A DNA stretch of 64,000 nt, taken from positions 20,153,871 to 20,217,870 of the forward strand of contig CM064571.1 of NCBI GenBank assembly GCA_032716605.1, in the 5' to 3' direction. The position numbers were made by a program, and so were the translations under genes. This DNA comes from Paralithodes platypus. Lineage: Eukaryota > Arthropoda > Malacostraca > Decapoda > Lithodidae. This document shows, piece by piece, positions 12,130 through 24,439 of the stretch; position 1 is the stretch's first letter, and every line of letters begins with the position of its first letter. The notes beneath the pieces are model-generated. The model saw only the letters and a list, made by a program, of their open reading frames with translations. It was not told the origin of the DNA and made no database searches.

Positions 12130-12430
12130 AACGCTACCTATCATGAGTCAGAGTTATTATACCTTACCTATCTGATCTTATAGCTAACCCAGAACACTAG
12201 CTATCATGAGTCGGGGAGCTAGTATAATTTAGTGACCTGATCTGATGCTATTATAATGTAAAACTTGCAAAATAAACAAACTAAAACTGGGACGATAAGC
12301 TAACCCAAAACCCTCCTTATCAAGAGTGAGAGGCTGAGAGCTATTATACCTTACCTGATCTTATAGTAAACTTAAAGCCCTATTGGTCGTGAGTAAGATA
12401 AATCATACCTTAGAACCTGATCATGTAGTT
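12130..12430. repeat. Degenerate tandem units broken by a family L insertion
   Basis: Loose 70-80-bp units with TATCATGAGTC, TACCTTACCTGATCTTATAG and AGCTAACCCA recur about four times. A short family L piece (GTAAAACTTGCAAAATAAAC) interrupts them at about 12253-12295. Confidence 0.5.
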
Positions 12431-12692
12431 TGAAGTTGTAAATAAAACTTTGCAACTTGTAATGGTGATTGGGCAATAGTGGTAATGACAAAATTTAACT
12501 ACTGTACTGTACAGTAGTTTGCGTTCCTCTTTCCTTTGTATGTTTCAAGAAAATACCTGATTTTCTATACTGTTGTTTTATGTTCCGTGTTTGTAATCTG
12601 TAAATAATACAAAATATTAATACTTGTACACATAAGTTAGAGGTGATTTTTGTATATAAAGTATGACGCTGGTGTAGAGGTGATTTTTGTGA

Positions 12693-13148
12693 ATGAAGCC
12701 GGGATCACACAAGCACTTTTTTCCTCAACTTTAATGTTCAAATCTAATCTTTGAGCATTATTTTTGTTATAAGAATTGTGTGCCCTTAATCTATGTTCAA
12801 TCTAGTTTCTGACTCTGATGCCCACTCATAATAATTCCTGGACCCCCTATGTTTTTCTTGGTACAATTATAACACTGGATTGCTTTTTGGATAGAACTTG
12901 CTTTTCAATAAATAGTATATATAGTTTTGTAATTGATGTACAGAAAATTATATTGATAAATGTTTTTGAGATTTACTTCCATAATTAGAAATCCTGTACT
13001 GTAGGTGAAGTTCACAAATATTTAAGAGACTTGGGCTAGAGACTATGGTATCCAAGGTTTCCGATACCAATGCAAAAGATCCCAGAAATGTACCATAAAA
13101 TATTTTGGCAGCGAATATTGAGGATAAAAGTTCTGGTGTGATGCCCCC
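12693..13148. mobile_element. Possible MITE family S copy
   Basis: The left end AAGCCGGGATCACACAAGC resembles the inverted ends of the element at 18229-18445. The right end is only weakly matched (GGTGTGATGCCCCCTTAA). Confidence 0.4.
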
Positions 13149-13361
13149 TTAACCCCTTCAGCACCGTGACACCGTTTTATCATTGATTTTGGCTAAAATG
13201 TATTGATTTTATGCAGTTTAAGAAGAGCCTATGGTTTTCAGAGGGTTTATTTAGATTGTATTTACCCATTGGAGTCATAGAGGAACATTAAATACTAAAG
13301 AAAATCGTCTAATGGTAACCCGAATATGATGAAAATTATGTGATGGTGGTGAAGGGGTTAA
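13149..13361. mobile_element. TTAA-type MITE, family P relative
   Basis: TTAACCCCTTCAGCACCG at left, GGTGGTGAAGGGGTTAA at right. The interior TTTATGCAGTTTAAGAAG resembles the family P core. About 213 bp. Confidence 0.75.
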
Positions 13362-13404
13362 TAGTCTGTTCTTTCCAACTGACTAAATATAATCCCTTCT
13401 TAGC

Positions 13405-13600
13405 GTCTGATTTCTTGATACCGGGAAACTGTTGTAACTTTGGACGGGGAGATAATTTCGGACATTTTGGAAACAAATATAATGAATCGCAGTTATGGGA
13501 TAAATACATGATGTTATGGAAAAAAATAAGTATGTCTGCGATGTTCTTCCATAATGCAGAGCCATTTTTCCATGCATAAGTGCGCGGAATTTTCAATGTG
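13405..13600. repeat. Repeat R, inverted relative to 48500-48660
   Basis: Contains TAACTTTGGACGGGGAG, GATAAATACATGATGTTATGG and CTTCCATAATGCAGAG. The same words appear reverse-complemented near 48.5-48.66 kb. Confidence 0.55.
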
Positions 13601-13926
13601 AGTATCCTAGGTTCGAGTCCTTGGAGTGCCACATGTATTTGTTGATTTCATTAATTGAGTTTAGATGTAAAGTTGGTTGGTGGAAAAAACATAATAACTG
13701 TAGCTTATATAATTTTATCCAGAAATGTCTGAAGTATACCCCCTTGTCTGAAGTTAGGCCATTTTACGGTACTTTATAAAAACATATTAAGTTAGTGTGT
13801 TTCTGCATCATTTTAATGCCAAGGTTTCCTAGCTAACAATATATTTAGCTCCAAAATATTTATAATAACCGAGTAAATAGGATGACAAGAAGGCAATTTA
13901 CCGTCAGTGGGATAAACACAGACTAC

Positions 13927-14134
13927 ACCCTGTTCCAAATAGGTATGCCAGAAATCATGACCACCAACCACTGTAACTCAAAAACTGCTAGAGCAAATGG
14001 GCTGTAACTTTCTACAACTTTTCCCTTGTTGACTCTTCCCAAATGGTAGAAATATTAGGTGGATTACTCTAGTCGTTTGTGAGATATAGAGGTTTATGTT
14101 CAAGAGTTTTGGCCTACTCATTTGGAACAGGGTA
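13927..14134. mobile_element. MITE Q with ACCCTGTTCCAAAT inverted ends
   Basis: About 207 bp. Left end ACCCTGTTCCAAAT, right end ATTTGGAACAGGGT. Its right portion is almost the same as 9052-9185. Confidence 0.75.
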
Positions 14135-14711
14135 TATAGTTAGGTACTCACCGACATGTCTGATATTAGTTGATGTGATGCTGTATAGGTCGATGAGTAT
14201 TTATGCAATGATGGACAAATGTATTCGATTATCAACCCTCTGTCAGATTATTTTATTATATTATATTCAAGCTATCCTCAGACAATTTCATTAAGCTTAG
14301 AAAAACCTTCATGGACTTTAAAGAAAAACTGATATTATTTTTAATGCTCTGAATTCGTATGTTTGGATAAAAGTGACACATCAACAACTGTATTTAAAGG
14401 ACATGCAGTAGATTAAACTCTGACTCAGAGATCTTGCCTAAGCTGAATAAAATGATCTGGCTGTATGAAGAATAAGATGAGATAGAGTAATCTGATTGAA
14501 GCTGTAATATAGTAGCGTAGACAACAGTACTGGTAACTTGACCCTTTGACTCCGCAACAACCTTCATAAACTGGATAAAAGTGTCAACCAATAACTATGT
14601 TTAAATCAAAAGTTATCGTCAGAGGGGTTTGGTGGAGGTGGTTGTAGCCTTTGACCTTGGAAAAATCCTTCCAAGATTATACACTATATACGGTATACAG
14701 TATACACAAAT

Positions 14712-14900
14712 TTAAAAACCAAATGCTCCACACGAAGTGCGGTTCCGGTCTCGCGTCCTAATGGCGGCGTTCCAGGCAACCCTGTTAAGAGCTGCCTCAC
14801 TTGTCAGGTTCTTTGAATTAAGATCAGACCGCAAAGTCCGATCCAACGTCTTTCTTGGTCCGCCCTTGGTGCAGCTCCCTCCACATTCATGGACTTGCAT
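14712..14900 (-). mobile_element. LINE 3' fragment (C-terminal coding end)
   Basis: The minus-strand frame reads CGGSCTKGGPRKTLDRTLR and then LTSEAALNRVAWNAAIR, the typical end of a non-LTR pol protein. A related piece at 51925-52310 keeps RLRWYGHVERM just upstream of this segment. Similar pieces: 31300-31500, 38900-39070. Confidence 0.65.
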
Positions 14901-15786
14901 CTTTTCAAGATTGGTATACCAAGAACAAAATTAAAAGTTTATTCATTTAATAGAAGTTTAATAATCATTGTTTTGATTGCTTAGAGTGAACGACACTCCA
15001 ATCACAGAATCTCCTAAAACTTGGATACTTACTGGCTAGCCACCTCTTCAGATCAATCTTTGTGAATACCGGTAGCTAGAGGCGATCACTTGGATCTCAC
15101 TTGACAGTTGAGGGAGCCCAAAGCATGGAATGCCATGATTAGGACATGAGACTGAAATTATACCTCTCATGGATCAATCAGTGTTTCAAGTGTATGTGTG
15201 AATGTATGTATTCAATTAGAGATAATCACAGTTGCTAGACACTAGACCAATCAATCAGAGTTAATGGTCACTCTACAATGAATGATAAAAATTGAGCATG
15301 ACCGGACTTAAGGGTGGAAGCTATATTGTGTTGTACAGTACTGCAGTGTAATTATAAGCACATTACCTATATATTCCTAGTGTGGGTGCATTGTCCTGTA
15401 ATACATGTGACAAATACTATTCAGAGCCAATGTGCCATGATACTCTCACAAGATGCCTATATCCAGTCATGGCTTCCAGGTAGCTTCAAGCGGGAGAGTC
15501 GTACCAGCATTTATTCCAACAATATATTTAGCAATTTTAGTTGTTCATGGTCACCCCTTCTCGGGAATTACGGCATCTGGTAAAAAAAAAACTTATGAGT
15601 TCTAAGTTTATCAGAATTCACTTGTCTTCAACAATCTATTTTCCGTCTAAATCCATGAGAATTCATCCACCTTAAATATTCTAATATTTTTGTTTAAGGT
15701 GGCCGACTCAAGACAGAGCCAATAGAAAATGTACTTTTGGTTTGCTGATACATTGTAAAAGAACCAAGATATGTTGCCAGAAATAA

Positions 15787-15970
15787 AATGGGAGATAAAA
15801 TGTTAATAGGAAAAACAATTGGAGATTAAATGTTAGTAGGAAAAACAATTGGAGATTAAATGTTGGTAGAACAAAAATTGGAGATTAAATGTTAGTAGGA
15901 AACAACATTGGAGATTAAATGTTGATAGGAAAAAAAGAAAATGGAGATTAAATATTGTCAGAAAAAGAAC
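15787..15970. repeat. Tandem repeat, about 30-bp unit x6
   Basis: Units of GGAGATTAAATGTTAGTAGG plus an A-rich spacer, gradually diverging towards the right. Confidence 0.85.
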
Positions 15971-16194
15971 TGGTGTGACTATACCCTTACATGTTCAGTA
16001 CCGGTACTGTACAGGCACATCTAGAAGTTTGGCACTCCACCTCATCCTCAACTTAAATGCTCTCAAGTTGTACAGTAGAATTAAATTACCAGGTGCTCCT
16101 GAACACTTAAAAGGAGTGTACAGTAGTGTTAAACATAAGATGACTCACTACCCCATTGAAATAAGAGAGAGAGAGACCTTGCCCATTATTTATG

Positions 16195-16375
16195 GTTGTT
16201 GTTGCTGTTCCCAAGGCTGTCTGGCCGAGCGGCCCCAAGGTCCCGAGAGCAAGGGCAAGGCCATAACCGAGCGCCCCCACAAAACCCTCCCTGCTTACCA
16301 CTAAGAAAGCCCAGGTGACCGAAGCCACTCCAAGGCGGGGAGCTGAGGAGGGTTCGTCTTTATCTATGGGCAAGT
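16195..16375 (+). repeat. Inverted-repeat partner of 17096-17270
   Basis: Contains TGTCTGGCCGAGCGGCCCC, GAGCGCCCCCACA and CCACTCCAAGGCGGGGAGC. The same block occurs in reverse orientation about 750 bp to the right, probably two copies of one retroelement 3' region. Confidence 0.7.
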
Positions 16376-16419
16376 GTCTTCATTTGAGAATATTTATCCT
16401 CATTTATATAATAATGTTT

Positions 16420-16525
16420 TTTAAAGATGTGTGTTGTATGTTTATATGATTTGTTTACATGTCCAGCTTATATAAAGATGTGTGTTGTATGTTTATATGA
16501 TTTGTGATTTACATGTCCAGCTTTA
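16420..16525. repeat. Tandem duplication, about 55-bp unit x2
   Basis: AAGATGTGTGTTGTATG ... TTTACATGTCCAGCTT occurs twice in a row. Confidence 0.8.
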
Positions 16526-17039
16526 TCAAGGCCCTGGCCCAGTAGTCTGTAGAATTTTTGCTTTCGTTTATCATGTGATTTACATGGCTAGCAACCAGTA
16601 TTTTTGATAGTTTAGTTAGTTAGCTTACCATAACAGTACTTACTTTCAAATATGAGTTTTCCCACCATTTGTTTCAATCTTTCAGAACTTATGCTGCATA
16701 CTGTACAGGTTTTATATAATATATGATAGTAGCTGGATATAATTTTCAAGGGGTAACAAAATAAATAAAACTACTAAAGCCACACAATGACAAGATGTCT
16801 ACTGTAGATAAGTTTTCATCTACTAGTAAGAATTTACTGAAGAGAGTTGATACAGTGTCCCAACTAAAGAGTGAGAGCTGAGCGTTCTCTGCCATACCCA
16901 TAGCTTACTCTGACTGTTCCTTTTACTTATATATTTTTTAGATTTCAAGTGACGGCGTCTCTTCTGTGGATTGACCTCCCTACTGCCAACCTAGAGGTTG
17001 GCAGACTGGGAGCCAAAGCGTCACATTTTTCCTTTGCCC

Positions 17040-17270
17040 CTCAACTTTCCCTTCATAATTGCTGAGGGGCACAGGGCCCTGGGTGGGGCTTTGGTGTCCC
17101 GGGCGTTTCCGCACCCTCCTCAGCTCCCCGCCTTAGAGTGGCTTCGGTCATCTGGGCTTTATTAATGGTATGCAGGGAGGGTTCTGTGGGGGCGCTCGGT
17201 TATAGCCTTGGCCTTGCTTGGGACCTTGGGGCTGCTCGGTCAGACAGCCTGGGGAACAGCAACAACAACA
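17040..17270 (-). repeat. Reverse copy of the 16195-16375 repeat
   Basis: CTCAGCTCCCCGCCTTAGAG ... GGGGGCGCTCGGTTATAGCC ... CAGACAGCCTGGGGAACAGC is the reverse complement of the block at 16.2 kb with scattered differences. It continues at left into a GC-rich segment (GGGCACAGGGCCCTGGGTG). Confidence 0.7.
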
Positions 17271-17399
17271 AACTAAAAAATGTGGTTGTGCAATTATATA
17301 AACAAAACACCTTCTATCTATATACTCTGGCACATACCACATTATTATTAGCGGTATTTATTTTGTTATTTTCGTTTTATTTTTTGTATATGAATAAAG

Positions 17400-17605
17400 T
17401 ACATAGGGGCAGTAGGCTAGGAATCCTCCTCCTCCTCTTGTAAAATTGTCCTACTCAACGAGACAGAGAAAGGGGCGAGGGAACGAGAAAGTGGTCCCGC
17501 ACCCTAAGAATTGGAACTTTAAAGGTTTCCGTTCAGGCTCTATCTTGAGTCGGCCACCCCCAGCAATGGGGTTGTGCCTGAGTATATACCGGTACATACA
17601 TACAT
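17400..17605 (+). mobile_element. LINE 3' region, family M
   Basis: CTAGGAATCCTCCTCCTC, GACAGAGAAAGGGGCGAGGG and GAGTCGGCCACCCCCAGC, followed by GTGCCTGAGTATATACC and a short TACA tail. Closely matches 34797-34990. The GAGTCGGCCACCCC end also occurs near 19830, 34395, 48420, 48738 and, reversed, 55600. Confidence 0.6.
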
Positions 17606-17708
17606 AGCCTATAATATACTGTACTGTATAACAAGATCCAGGATTATAATCAGCCTTAATGCATTGAATTATATAAATACTCTACATCCTCCATGTTATT
17701 GAACTATG

Positions 17709-17934
17709 TACAGTCGGCTTAATAAGTGATGTCTCGTCACCAAGTATATTTTGATCAATAATTGGTATCAGGAATATCTAAAACTTGATTTATTCATTTT
17801 GAGTGAGATACTGTATACAGTACAAACGTGTTCCTATACTTACCCACCTTATTGAACATCTGACAGACATTAATACAGCACAGAGCGAGCCAAACGTAAT
17901 AACATCTGAGATATGACTTATTAGCACCACTGTA
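17709..17934. mobile_element. MITE family I copy 1
   Basis: Left end TACAGTCGGCTTAATAAGTG; right end, reverse complemented, TACAGTGGTGCTAATAAGTC; TA at both edges. A second full copy is at 28694-28908 and a left-end fragment at 19184-19265. Confidence 0.7.
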
Positions 17935-18196
17935 CAAGGTTATATAGTAATTAATATAACCTTATAATAACTTTGATCCCCAGTAACAATCACTTCATAC
18001 CGGTAGAGATCCTGTAGCAAGAAAGTGGTTATCCATTTTCTGTGGGCGCTATTTTGGTGCCTAAATTATAATCAAACCAGGTACAGTATTATTTTATTCT
18101 TGTTGTTGCAGACTGTATATCCAAATACCTAACTATATACTGTATCCTGTGCCAGTATTCCCGAATGTTTATTATGAGTATCAATATAGTTGAGCG

Positions 18197-18500
18197 TTAA
18201 CCCCTACTGTACCAGAGGGTATTACCATAAAGCCGGTATCACACGAGAGCTTTTATAGTCAACATTCGATGATCAACATTTTTCTGGCAACATTTCTGGA
18301 ATATTATGCACTGGTATCGGAAACTAGACTGATGGTGGATGAATTTAGGTAACCAGAAAAATATTTAATGCTTACCTTATGAGCTGCCAGACCAGTGTTA
18401 AGGATAAATGTTAAGTGAAAAAGCGCTCGTGTGATACCGGCTTAAATGTACCCTCCAGTACCAAGCAATTGGCCAAAATGCTTCAGAGTCGAGAGAAAAC
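18197..18500. mobile_element. TTAA-type end interrupted by MITE S
   Basis: TTAACCCCTACTGTACCAG starts at 18197 as in family P. The sequence is broken at about 18229 by MITE S and resumes after 18445 with CCCTCCAGTACC. A matching right TTAA end could not be placed. Confidence 0.4.
18229..18445. mobile_element. MITE family S with AAGCCGGTATCACACGAG ends
   Basis: Left AAGCCGGTATCACACGAG is mirrored by CTCGTGTGATACCGGCTT at right. About 215 bp. End-like fragments are seen at 12693 and 49225. Confidence 0.75.
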
Positions 18501-18769
18501 ACCCTTCCACCTCAAAAGATGGCGGAATACTGCTTCTCTTAGCCTGTGGGAGCTTGGATATAAGCTGAGAAGTGCTGCCAAGTTCTTAGAGCAGTGCTCA
18601 AACGTCGTGGTACCAGGCACCGATCGATACAGGCTGTTAAAAGGACCGCATATTATTGACGGATATCGTCCATCGCTGGTACTGACAAGTTACTTTTTTT
18701 TTTTTTTACTGTCGGCCAACGCACGCCGCTGGGATAGTAGCTATTTGTTTGGTCTATTAATTCATATAT

Positions 18770-19097
18770 ACATTTATTGTTTAGTTTCCTCGCTACTCGC
18801 TAGACCTCCATCAAGCTTTAATTTTTAATTTTTTTTTAAAAACACCCTCAAGATAAATTTGCACTTTTTTCGGTAGAAAAATGCCCCGGCCGAAGGCCGA
18901 TTCCTCTAGCTATCACTCGCCGGGATAAAATATTCACCTACAGTATATGGCACAAAAGGTTTTAAAATTTACAACAAAATGGGGTGAAAGGTGTTAAAAT
19001 CGTCAAACTAATGAGCCGAACGTCTTATAATCTCAAAAGTAATGGGGCTAAACATGAGGGAGAAGGGGGACCAGAAAAAGGACCCATCTCCCCTTAG
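18770..19097. mobile_element. Family B MITE, left end unclear
   Basis: The interior TAGACCTCCATCAAGCTTTA, TCACTCGCCGGGATAAAAT and GGGGCTAAACATGAGGG match family B. The right edge reads CATCTCCCCTTAGG (TTAA decayed). Confidence 0.6.
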
Positions 19098-19407
19098 GAG
19101 AGGCCAGTATCACCAGTGGCCCCAAGATGGCGGAAGTTAGCCGATCTTAGTCTCATTGTACCAGTTCCCATTTCGGTAGTTGTACAGTCGCGCTAATAAG
19201 TGATGTCTCGGTACCAAATGTGTTTTGATCAATAATTGGTATTAGCAATATCTAAGCTTCATTAAGTGGGTATCGCCCATCATCCTTTCATTTTTACTCG
19301 GTGCAGATTTGCAGTAAGTGATAAGCACAATGTTTGAATTCGCTTTGTGGTAATCATTATAGGTGTAAATACGGCCATGCTACCTAAAGAGCGGAACCGC
19401 AGAGATT

Positions 19408-19727
19408 TTAAGAGGGGTGACCTTTTTTCCTCTCCTTTTCTCTGGCTTGTATCCATTCGGCCCCATTCAGCCAGGTGTTGATTTCTTCTTGGCGAGCGAT
19501 ATCAAGCCAGCATTATATGAGGAAATCCGGCTTCACCAGAGACATTTTTCTATCGAAAAATGTAAAAATTTAGCCTGCTGTCAAAAAACATTTTGTTAAA
19601 TATGCTGGCTCACATTGACACCTGGATGGGGATAAACGTCTTAAAACAGTAGGCTGAATGGATACAACCAAAAGAGCGGGAGAGCGAGAGAAAACAAAAA
19701 TAAACAAAATGAGGTGGGCCCCCTTAA
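19408..19727. mobile_element. TTAA-type MITE family C copy 1
   Basis: TTAAGAGGGGTGACC at left, GGTGGGCCCCCTTAA at right. Contains GTATCCATTCGGCCCCATTC and TTCTTGGCGAGCGATA. The other copy (21530-22307) is split by a nested element. Confidence 0.7.
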
Positions 19728-19729
19728 CC

Positions 19730-21529
19730 ACTCTATCTCAAATAATCTAAAGCTGGTATGATGTTGATAAGGTGAGGGGCTTCCAAATACCTGCTGCATC
19801 ATAAGGGATTACTTTCTCTTATTATGTCTGCAGTCGGCCACCCCCAATAAAAAAAGAAAAACCAAAATGCGGTATGTGCCAGAGTATAGATAGATTATGT
19901 TACCAAGAGTGCCACATATACTGTATGGGTGACCAAGTCTCACATGTTCATGCATGGATGTATAATGAACCAGATCTAAGCCTTTTAAAATTATAATTTT
20001 CTTGTGGATTTACGGCAGATTCTCTGCTAACATGTATTCTTTGGTAGATTACCTTCAGAAAAAGACTAATGCCTGGAAATAGACCATGCAAAGATTAAAT
20101 ATATGGCTGGGATTGTATTAACATTTAACATTGTCAAAGAGTTGATAATTTATTACAAGAAATTATATCAATGTTATTTGTCGATAGTCAATGTTGAAAT
20201 TATGGAGGCAGGATACCTGTGCAACTTTTGAGTGTGACTACCCTCTGGCTTTTGAAATATTGTACAAGTTATGGCCAGACGGTAGTACAGTACTGTACTG
20301 TAGGTGGCTTCACAGGTTCATTTAAGTGTGCAGTTTATGGTTTCATGTTCAGTGATGTGCACAGTTTACTGAATCCACATGGTACATTTCAGTTATATGA
20401 GCAAGTTACTGTAATGTACACAGTTTACTATTCATAATTCTTATGAATAAAGCCCCAGCCACTTGAGTACTTTAGCAGCGAAAACATCAGTCGCAGTATC
20501 CAAGTCTGATTTAAACTGTAGAAAAGTACAGTATGTTATCTGACTATTTTCACTTCCATTAAGATTGAAAAGTTGATCAGAGTTTTGTTTAATCTAATTC
20601 AAATGCAATTACTGAATCATACTATCTATCAATTGCCAGACGCCTTGATCCCAGAGGGGGTGGTCACGAATGAATCACCTCTGTATTCCAAGGCAACTTG
20701 TTTGATTCTCTAGCTTGTTTCGGGGGAAGGTTGCTAGCCAACCGTAAAATTAAAAAACAACTCGTTTGATTTTCAAGTTTGTTTCGAGGGAAGGGTCGCT
20801 AGCCCAACTGTAAATTTTATCACACATGAAAATTATATGTTTATTTGTGGTGGATACCAGACAGCAAACCATTGTAAATACAGTAGTGTAGTGTAGTCAG
20901 TTATTTTAGGTTGAATAAATCACTAATTAGTGCTTTGTGACAACAGTAGTTAAATTTGTGTATTAAATGGCTTCTTTATTCTATGTATAATTATAATACT
21001 ATTTTGTACAGTTTTGTGTTTGAATTCCACTTATGTTTTTTTGTTTTTTGTCATGAAGCGCTGAATTTTAATTGTGTATGATGCACATGATAATAATAAG
21101 AAATAAATTATCATTATTTACTTGATCTCCTTTTATATATGTACTGTAAGGTAAAACTAGGAAGACTTAGGGCCATAGTTTAACCCTTTCAAGCAGATGA
21201 CACCAATGTTTGTTTATTATAGTAACTTCTTAACAACATGGCAGAGGTTGGCCAATGTTAGTTACGATAGAGCCTCTAGATTATGTCCATCTTAAATCTG
21301 ACAAGTCTTTCCCAAGTTGAATAGAATCATCTTGAGGTAGCCTGAATAAAAGAAACATTGATGTTATCTGATTGCAAGGCCTGTATTCCTTATGATGAGT
21401 CTGTAAACTGTAACCCCCTAGACTCTTGCAACTTCAGGAAGGCTGGACCAATTTTTTTTTTTTTTTAAGGTTCCAACTCTACCTCCAGACATAGACTTAC
21501 AGCTTGTACAATTCAACTGTGTAACACAG
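19730..21529. other. Intergenic stretch without recognised gene
   Basis: A short family M end (GTCGGCCACCCCC) lies near 19834. A 60-bp imperfect duplication (TTTGATTCTCTAGCTTGTTTCG and its repeat, about 20690-20820) is visible. Nothing else can be supported. Confidence 0.4.
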
Positions 21530-22307
21530 TTAAGGGGGTTCACCTGCTTTTTTTTTTATCTTTCTCTCCTTCCCTGGCTTGTATCCATTCGGCCCCATTC
21601 AGCCAACTGTTTTAAGACGTTTATCCCCATCCAGGTGTCAATTTCTTCCTGGCGAGCGATAGCGAGCCAACATTATATGGAGAAATCCAGCTTCGCCAGA
21701 GACATTTTTCTATCGAAAAATTTGCAAATTTAGCTTGCTGTCAAAACAAAAATATATATATGCTGGCTCGCTAATGCTCGCCAGGAAAATATTGACACCT
21801 GGATGGGGGTAAATGTCTTAACCCTTGTCTAGCGGCGCTCGACTTAAGTCGAGTGAAAGAAACTGGGAGAAAAATGGGTGAAGATCGAGTGAAAATGGGT
21901 GGAACAGTAATGAACCATACGTCCGACATCTGTGGCCTCCCGGCCCACACTAACTCCAGTTCCCCCACCGCACGGGTGGATGACAGTGTGACCAATAGTT
22001 AGCGAAAAGTGAACAATGTAGCAAAATCAGCTAAACTTCCATCTTTGAGGTAACACTGTCAGGGCTCCACGAGTGCTACGTAGCTGTATGTGGTGTCATT
22101 GTGTAGCGATTTCCGCCTAGTTTTCGGCACAATACAGTTCCTTTCATGCTGATGGTTGATATAGCAGTCAGAATGGCCTGAAAAGGCCCAAAACGGCCAC
22201 AGACCCCCCACTAGACAAGGGTTAAAGCAGTAGGCTAAATGTGGCCAAATGGATACAAGTCAAAGAGAGAGGGAGAGAAAGAAAAAAAATTAGGTGGGCT
22301 CCCTTAA
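21530..22307. mobile_element. Family C MITE copy 2, split by a nested family D MITE
   Basis: TTAAGGGGGTTCACC at left, GGTGGGCTCCCTTAA at right. The order of internal motifs differs slightly from copy 1. Family D sits at 21818-22225, at a TTAA inside. Confidence 0.75.
21818..22225. mobile_element. TTAA-type MITE family D copy 1
   Basis: Inverted ends TTAACCCTTGTCTAGCGG and CCACTAGACAAGGGTTAA. A GACTTAAGTC palindrome follows the left end (GCTCGACTTAAGTCGAG). A second copy at 56562-56990 has the same palindrome. About 400 bp between the TTAAs. Confidence 0.85.
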
Positions 22308-22734
22308 GTGAGGAGGTCTAATTCCAGATGGCGAGTGAGACATCCAGACAGTTTGAGTGTTGCAACTGGCTCGTTTGTGGTCTTACCTTCGTAGAACTAC
22401 AATGCCTGGTTGTCTCCCCATGACCCGTTGCAACTCTGACTTCTCAAAGATGCATCACCACTGTCTCAATGTCTCATCTCACAATCTCGGACACCCCTCT
22501 CTCTCGCTGTCTCATCTCTCAATCCCGGAACCCCCCCCCCCCTCTCTCTCTCTCTCTCTAACACCACCTATTGAACTGCACCCATAATATATTTGGAAGA
22601 TGGAAAAAATTCATACACTGACAATTTTTTGGAAACAGCGAGGGTATTTTTATGGCGTGTCAGTGAGCTTTGTGGTGATATACTGAAACTATCTATTTAC
22701 AGTATAATGCTCAGGCCCAATCCCCCAAACTAAG

Positions 22735-23054
22735 TACAGTAGGGTCCCGCATAAAACGTGTTCACATAAAACGAGTCTCGATTAAAACGACCGACCTAAA
22801 ATATTAATATTTAATTTTCGATCAGAACGAATGTGATCACATAAAACGAGTCTGCCGCCAAAGTGGGGCAAAGCCGAGGAGTTTTCATATAGAACGCCGA
22901 AATATCGTACAAAACGTACGAAATATCGTACGCTCCTGACAGAAATTTACGCTTCCAGTGAACATTGACGATATTGGGCCACCAAAATGCTGTGTTCACA
23001 TAAAACGCCCTCGTTTATCGACCATATACTCGTTTTATGTGAGACCCTACTGTA
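22735..23054. mobile_element. MITE family F copy 1 (pogo-like)
   Basis: Left end TACAGTAGGGTCCCGCATAA, right end ATGTGAGACCCTACTGTA; TA target sites. The interior has repeated ATAAAACGAG and AATATCGTAC words. Copy 2 is at 58361-58715. The CAGTAGGGTC start is typical of pogo/Tigger-type ends. Confidence 0.8.
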
Positions 23055-23084
23055 CAGCACAAATTCCATACCAATAAAAACTTC

Positions 23085-23157
23085 CCGTTGACACATAAGG
23101 ATTTGAACCCGGGACTTCAATATTACCAGTTCAGTAGCAAGACCACTCCACCACACC
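23085..23157 (-). mobile_element. tRNA-like sequence, probable SINE head
   Basis: On the minus strand GGTGTGGTGGAGTGGTCTTG looks like an A box and CGGGTTCAAATCC is a good B box at tRNA spacing. The acceptor ends do not pair well, so a tRNA-derived SINE is more likely than a working tRNA gene. Confidence 0.5.
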
Positions 23158-23328
23158 TTCCCTATTTACTGTTTGACATTTCATAAGCGGCAGAAATATC
23201 ATCTACATTTCTAACATTCATTTTAGTTATGAGAGTTTGGGTCGAGTCAAGATTTCTAGACTCACCATGATGAATAAACTATACTGTAGATGATATTACA
23301 CAGTAGGTATCATCAGGGACTATGGGTG

Positions 23329-23542
23329 TTAAACCCTTCTATACCGACGACATATTTTACATTTTATTCTAGCTATTTTTAGAGGATTTGTGCGGTTTAA
23401 GAAGGATCTGTGGTAGTAATAAGGAATAAGTGAGATAGTTGGAAGCCTGTTAATTACTGGAGGCCCTTTTGAAACTGCATTAAATCGTCTAATAGTAGCC
23501 AGATTAAAGTTAAAAAGACGTTGCCAGTACAGAAAGGGTTAA
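23329..23542. mobile_element. TTAA-type MITE family P copy
   Basis: TTAAACCCTTCTATACCG at left, CAGTACAGAAAGGGTTAA at right. The interior GAGGATTTGTGCGGTTTAAG matches the family P core. Confidence 0.75.
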
Positions 23543-24439
23543 CATTATCATTATTTGGTATTGTAAAGGATAAATATTAGTAAATTTATCATAATGGTGC
23601 ATTGGATTGCAAAAGTGATGTATTGTATAAAGCTATAATTTATATGTAGAATTTATAAGTTATATGGTTGATATCGCAGTTATAAACAGTGCGTCAATAA
23701 ACAATACTTTCATTATCCTTTAATAGAGCTTTGGAGAATATATCTAGAGCTGAGAGCAATTAGGGCCAATGTCATATATGCCATGTTAATAATTATAGTC
23801 AGTAAAACTGGACATAGGATGTTCCTTTAGTGATATCAAGGCCGATATCAGTTCAGTATGTCTGAAAAAAAAAAAAAAAAATATCCTGTAGCATAGGCCT
23901 TAATATAAGAAAATCTATTTGGAAGAAGAGCCAATGAAATAATTTGTCCCTCTTGTATTAAATCTTGACATTGGCCATTCTAGCTCTCCGCCCTTGATAT
24001 GTAAATACAGTACAGTACTCACGTGTGACATTTTCTTTGCACTGAATATCCTTTGACGCATTAGGTCATAGAAACGGTGTCGAACTAGGGGCTATGTTAT
24101 TTTGGGTCTGGATTGAATGTGAGAGGAAATGGAAAATTTGAAAGAAGTTGCATTGTTTTGACTATTTAATTACAGTACTTCCAGGGGCATAAAGGCAACT
24201 GTATATCGCAACTAAAATTTTATATACCCATGAAAACTCGAAATTCGAAAGTCGCCCGCCAAGTGTAAAAAAACGAAAAAAAAAACGCAGGGATTTTGGA
24301 ACAAAATATTTTAGATTCTGGGAGAATGGCTGGTCCAAAATGCAATATATATAAGCTATATAGAAGCTACTCGTCAAGAGAAATCGAATGGCACCAGATA
24401 GAAGTCTGTAGGACTTATAGTTTGGGCTACAGAGGACTT
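23543..24439. other. AT-rich intergenic stretch
   Basis: No gene or element end recognised. An A tract lies near 23865-23881. Confidence 0.4.

Noticed and set aside
13586..13635. tRNA-like B box (GGTTCGAGTCC) and GGAGTGCCA end
   Set aside because: No A box at the proper distance upstream and no acceptor pairing.
18415..18828. 137-codon open frame
   Set aside because: Begins in the right end of MITE S and runs into family B sequence; no coding signal.
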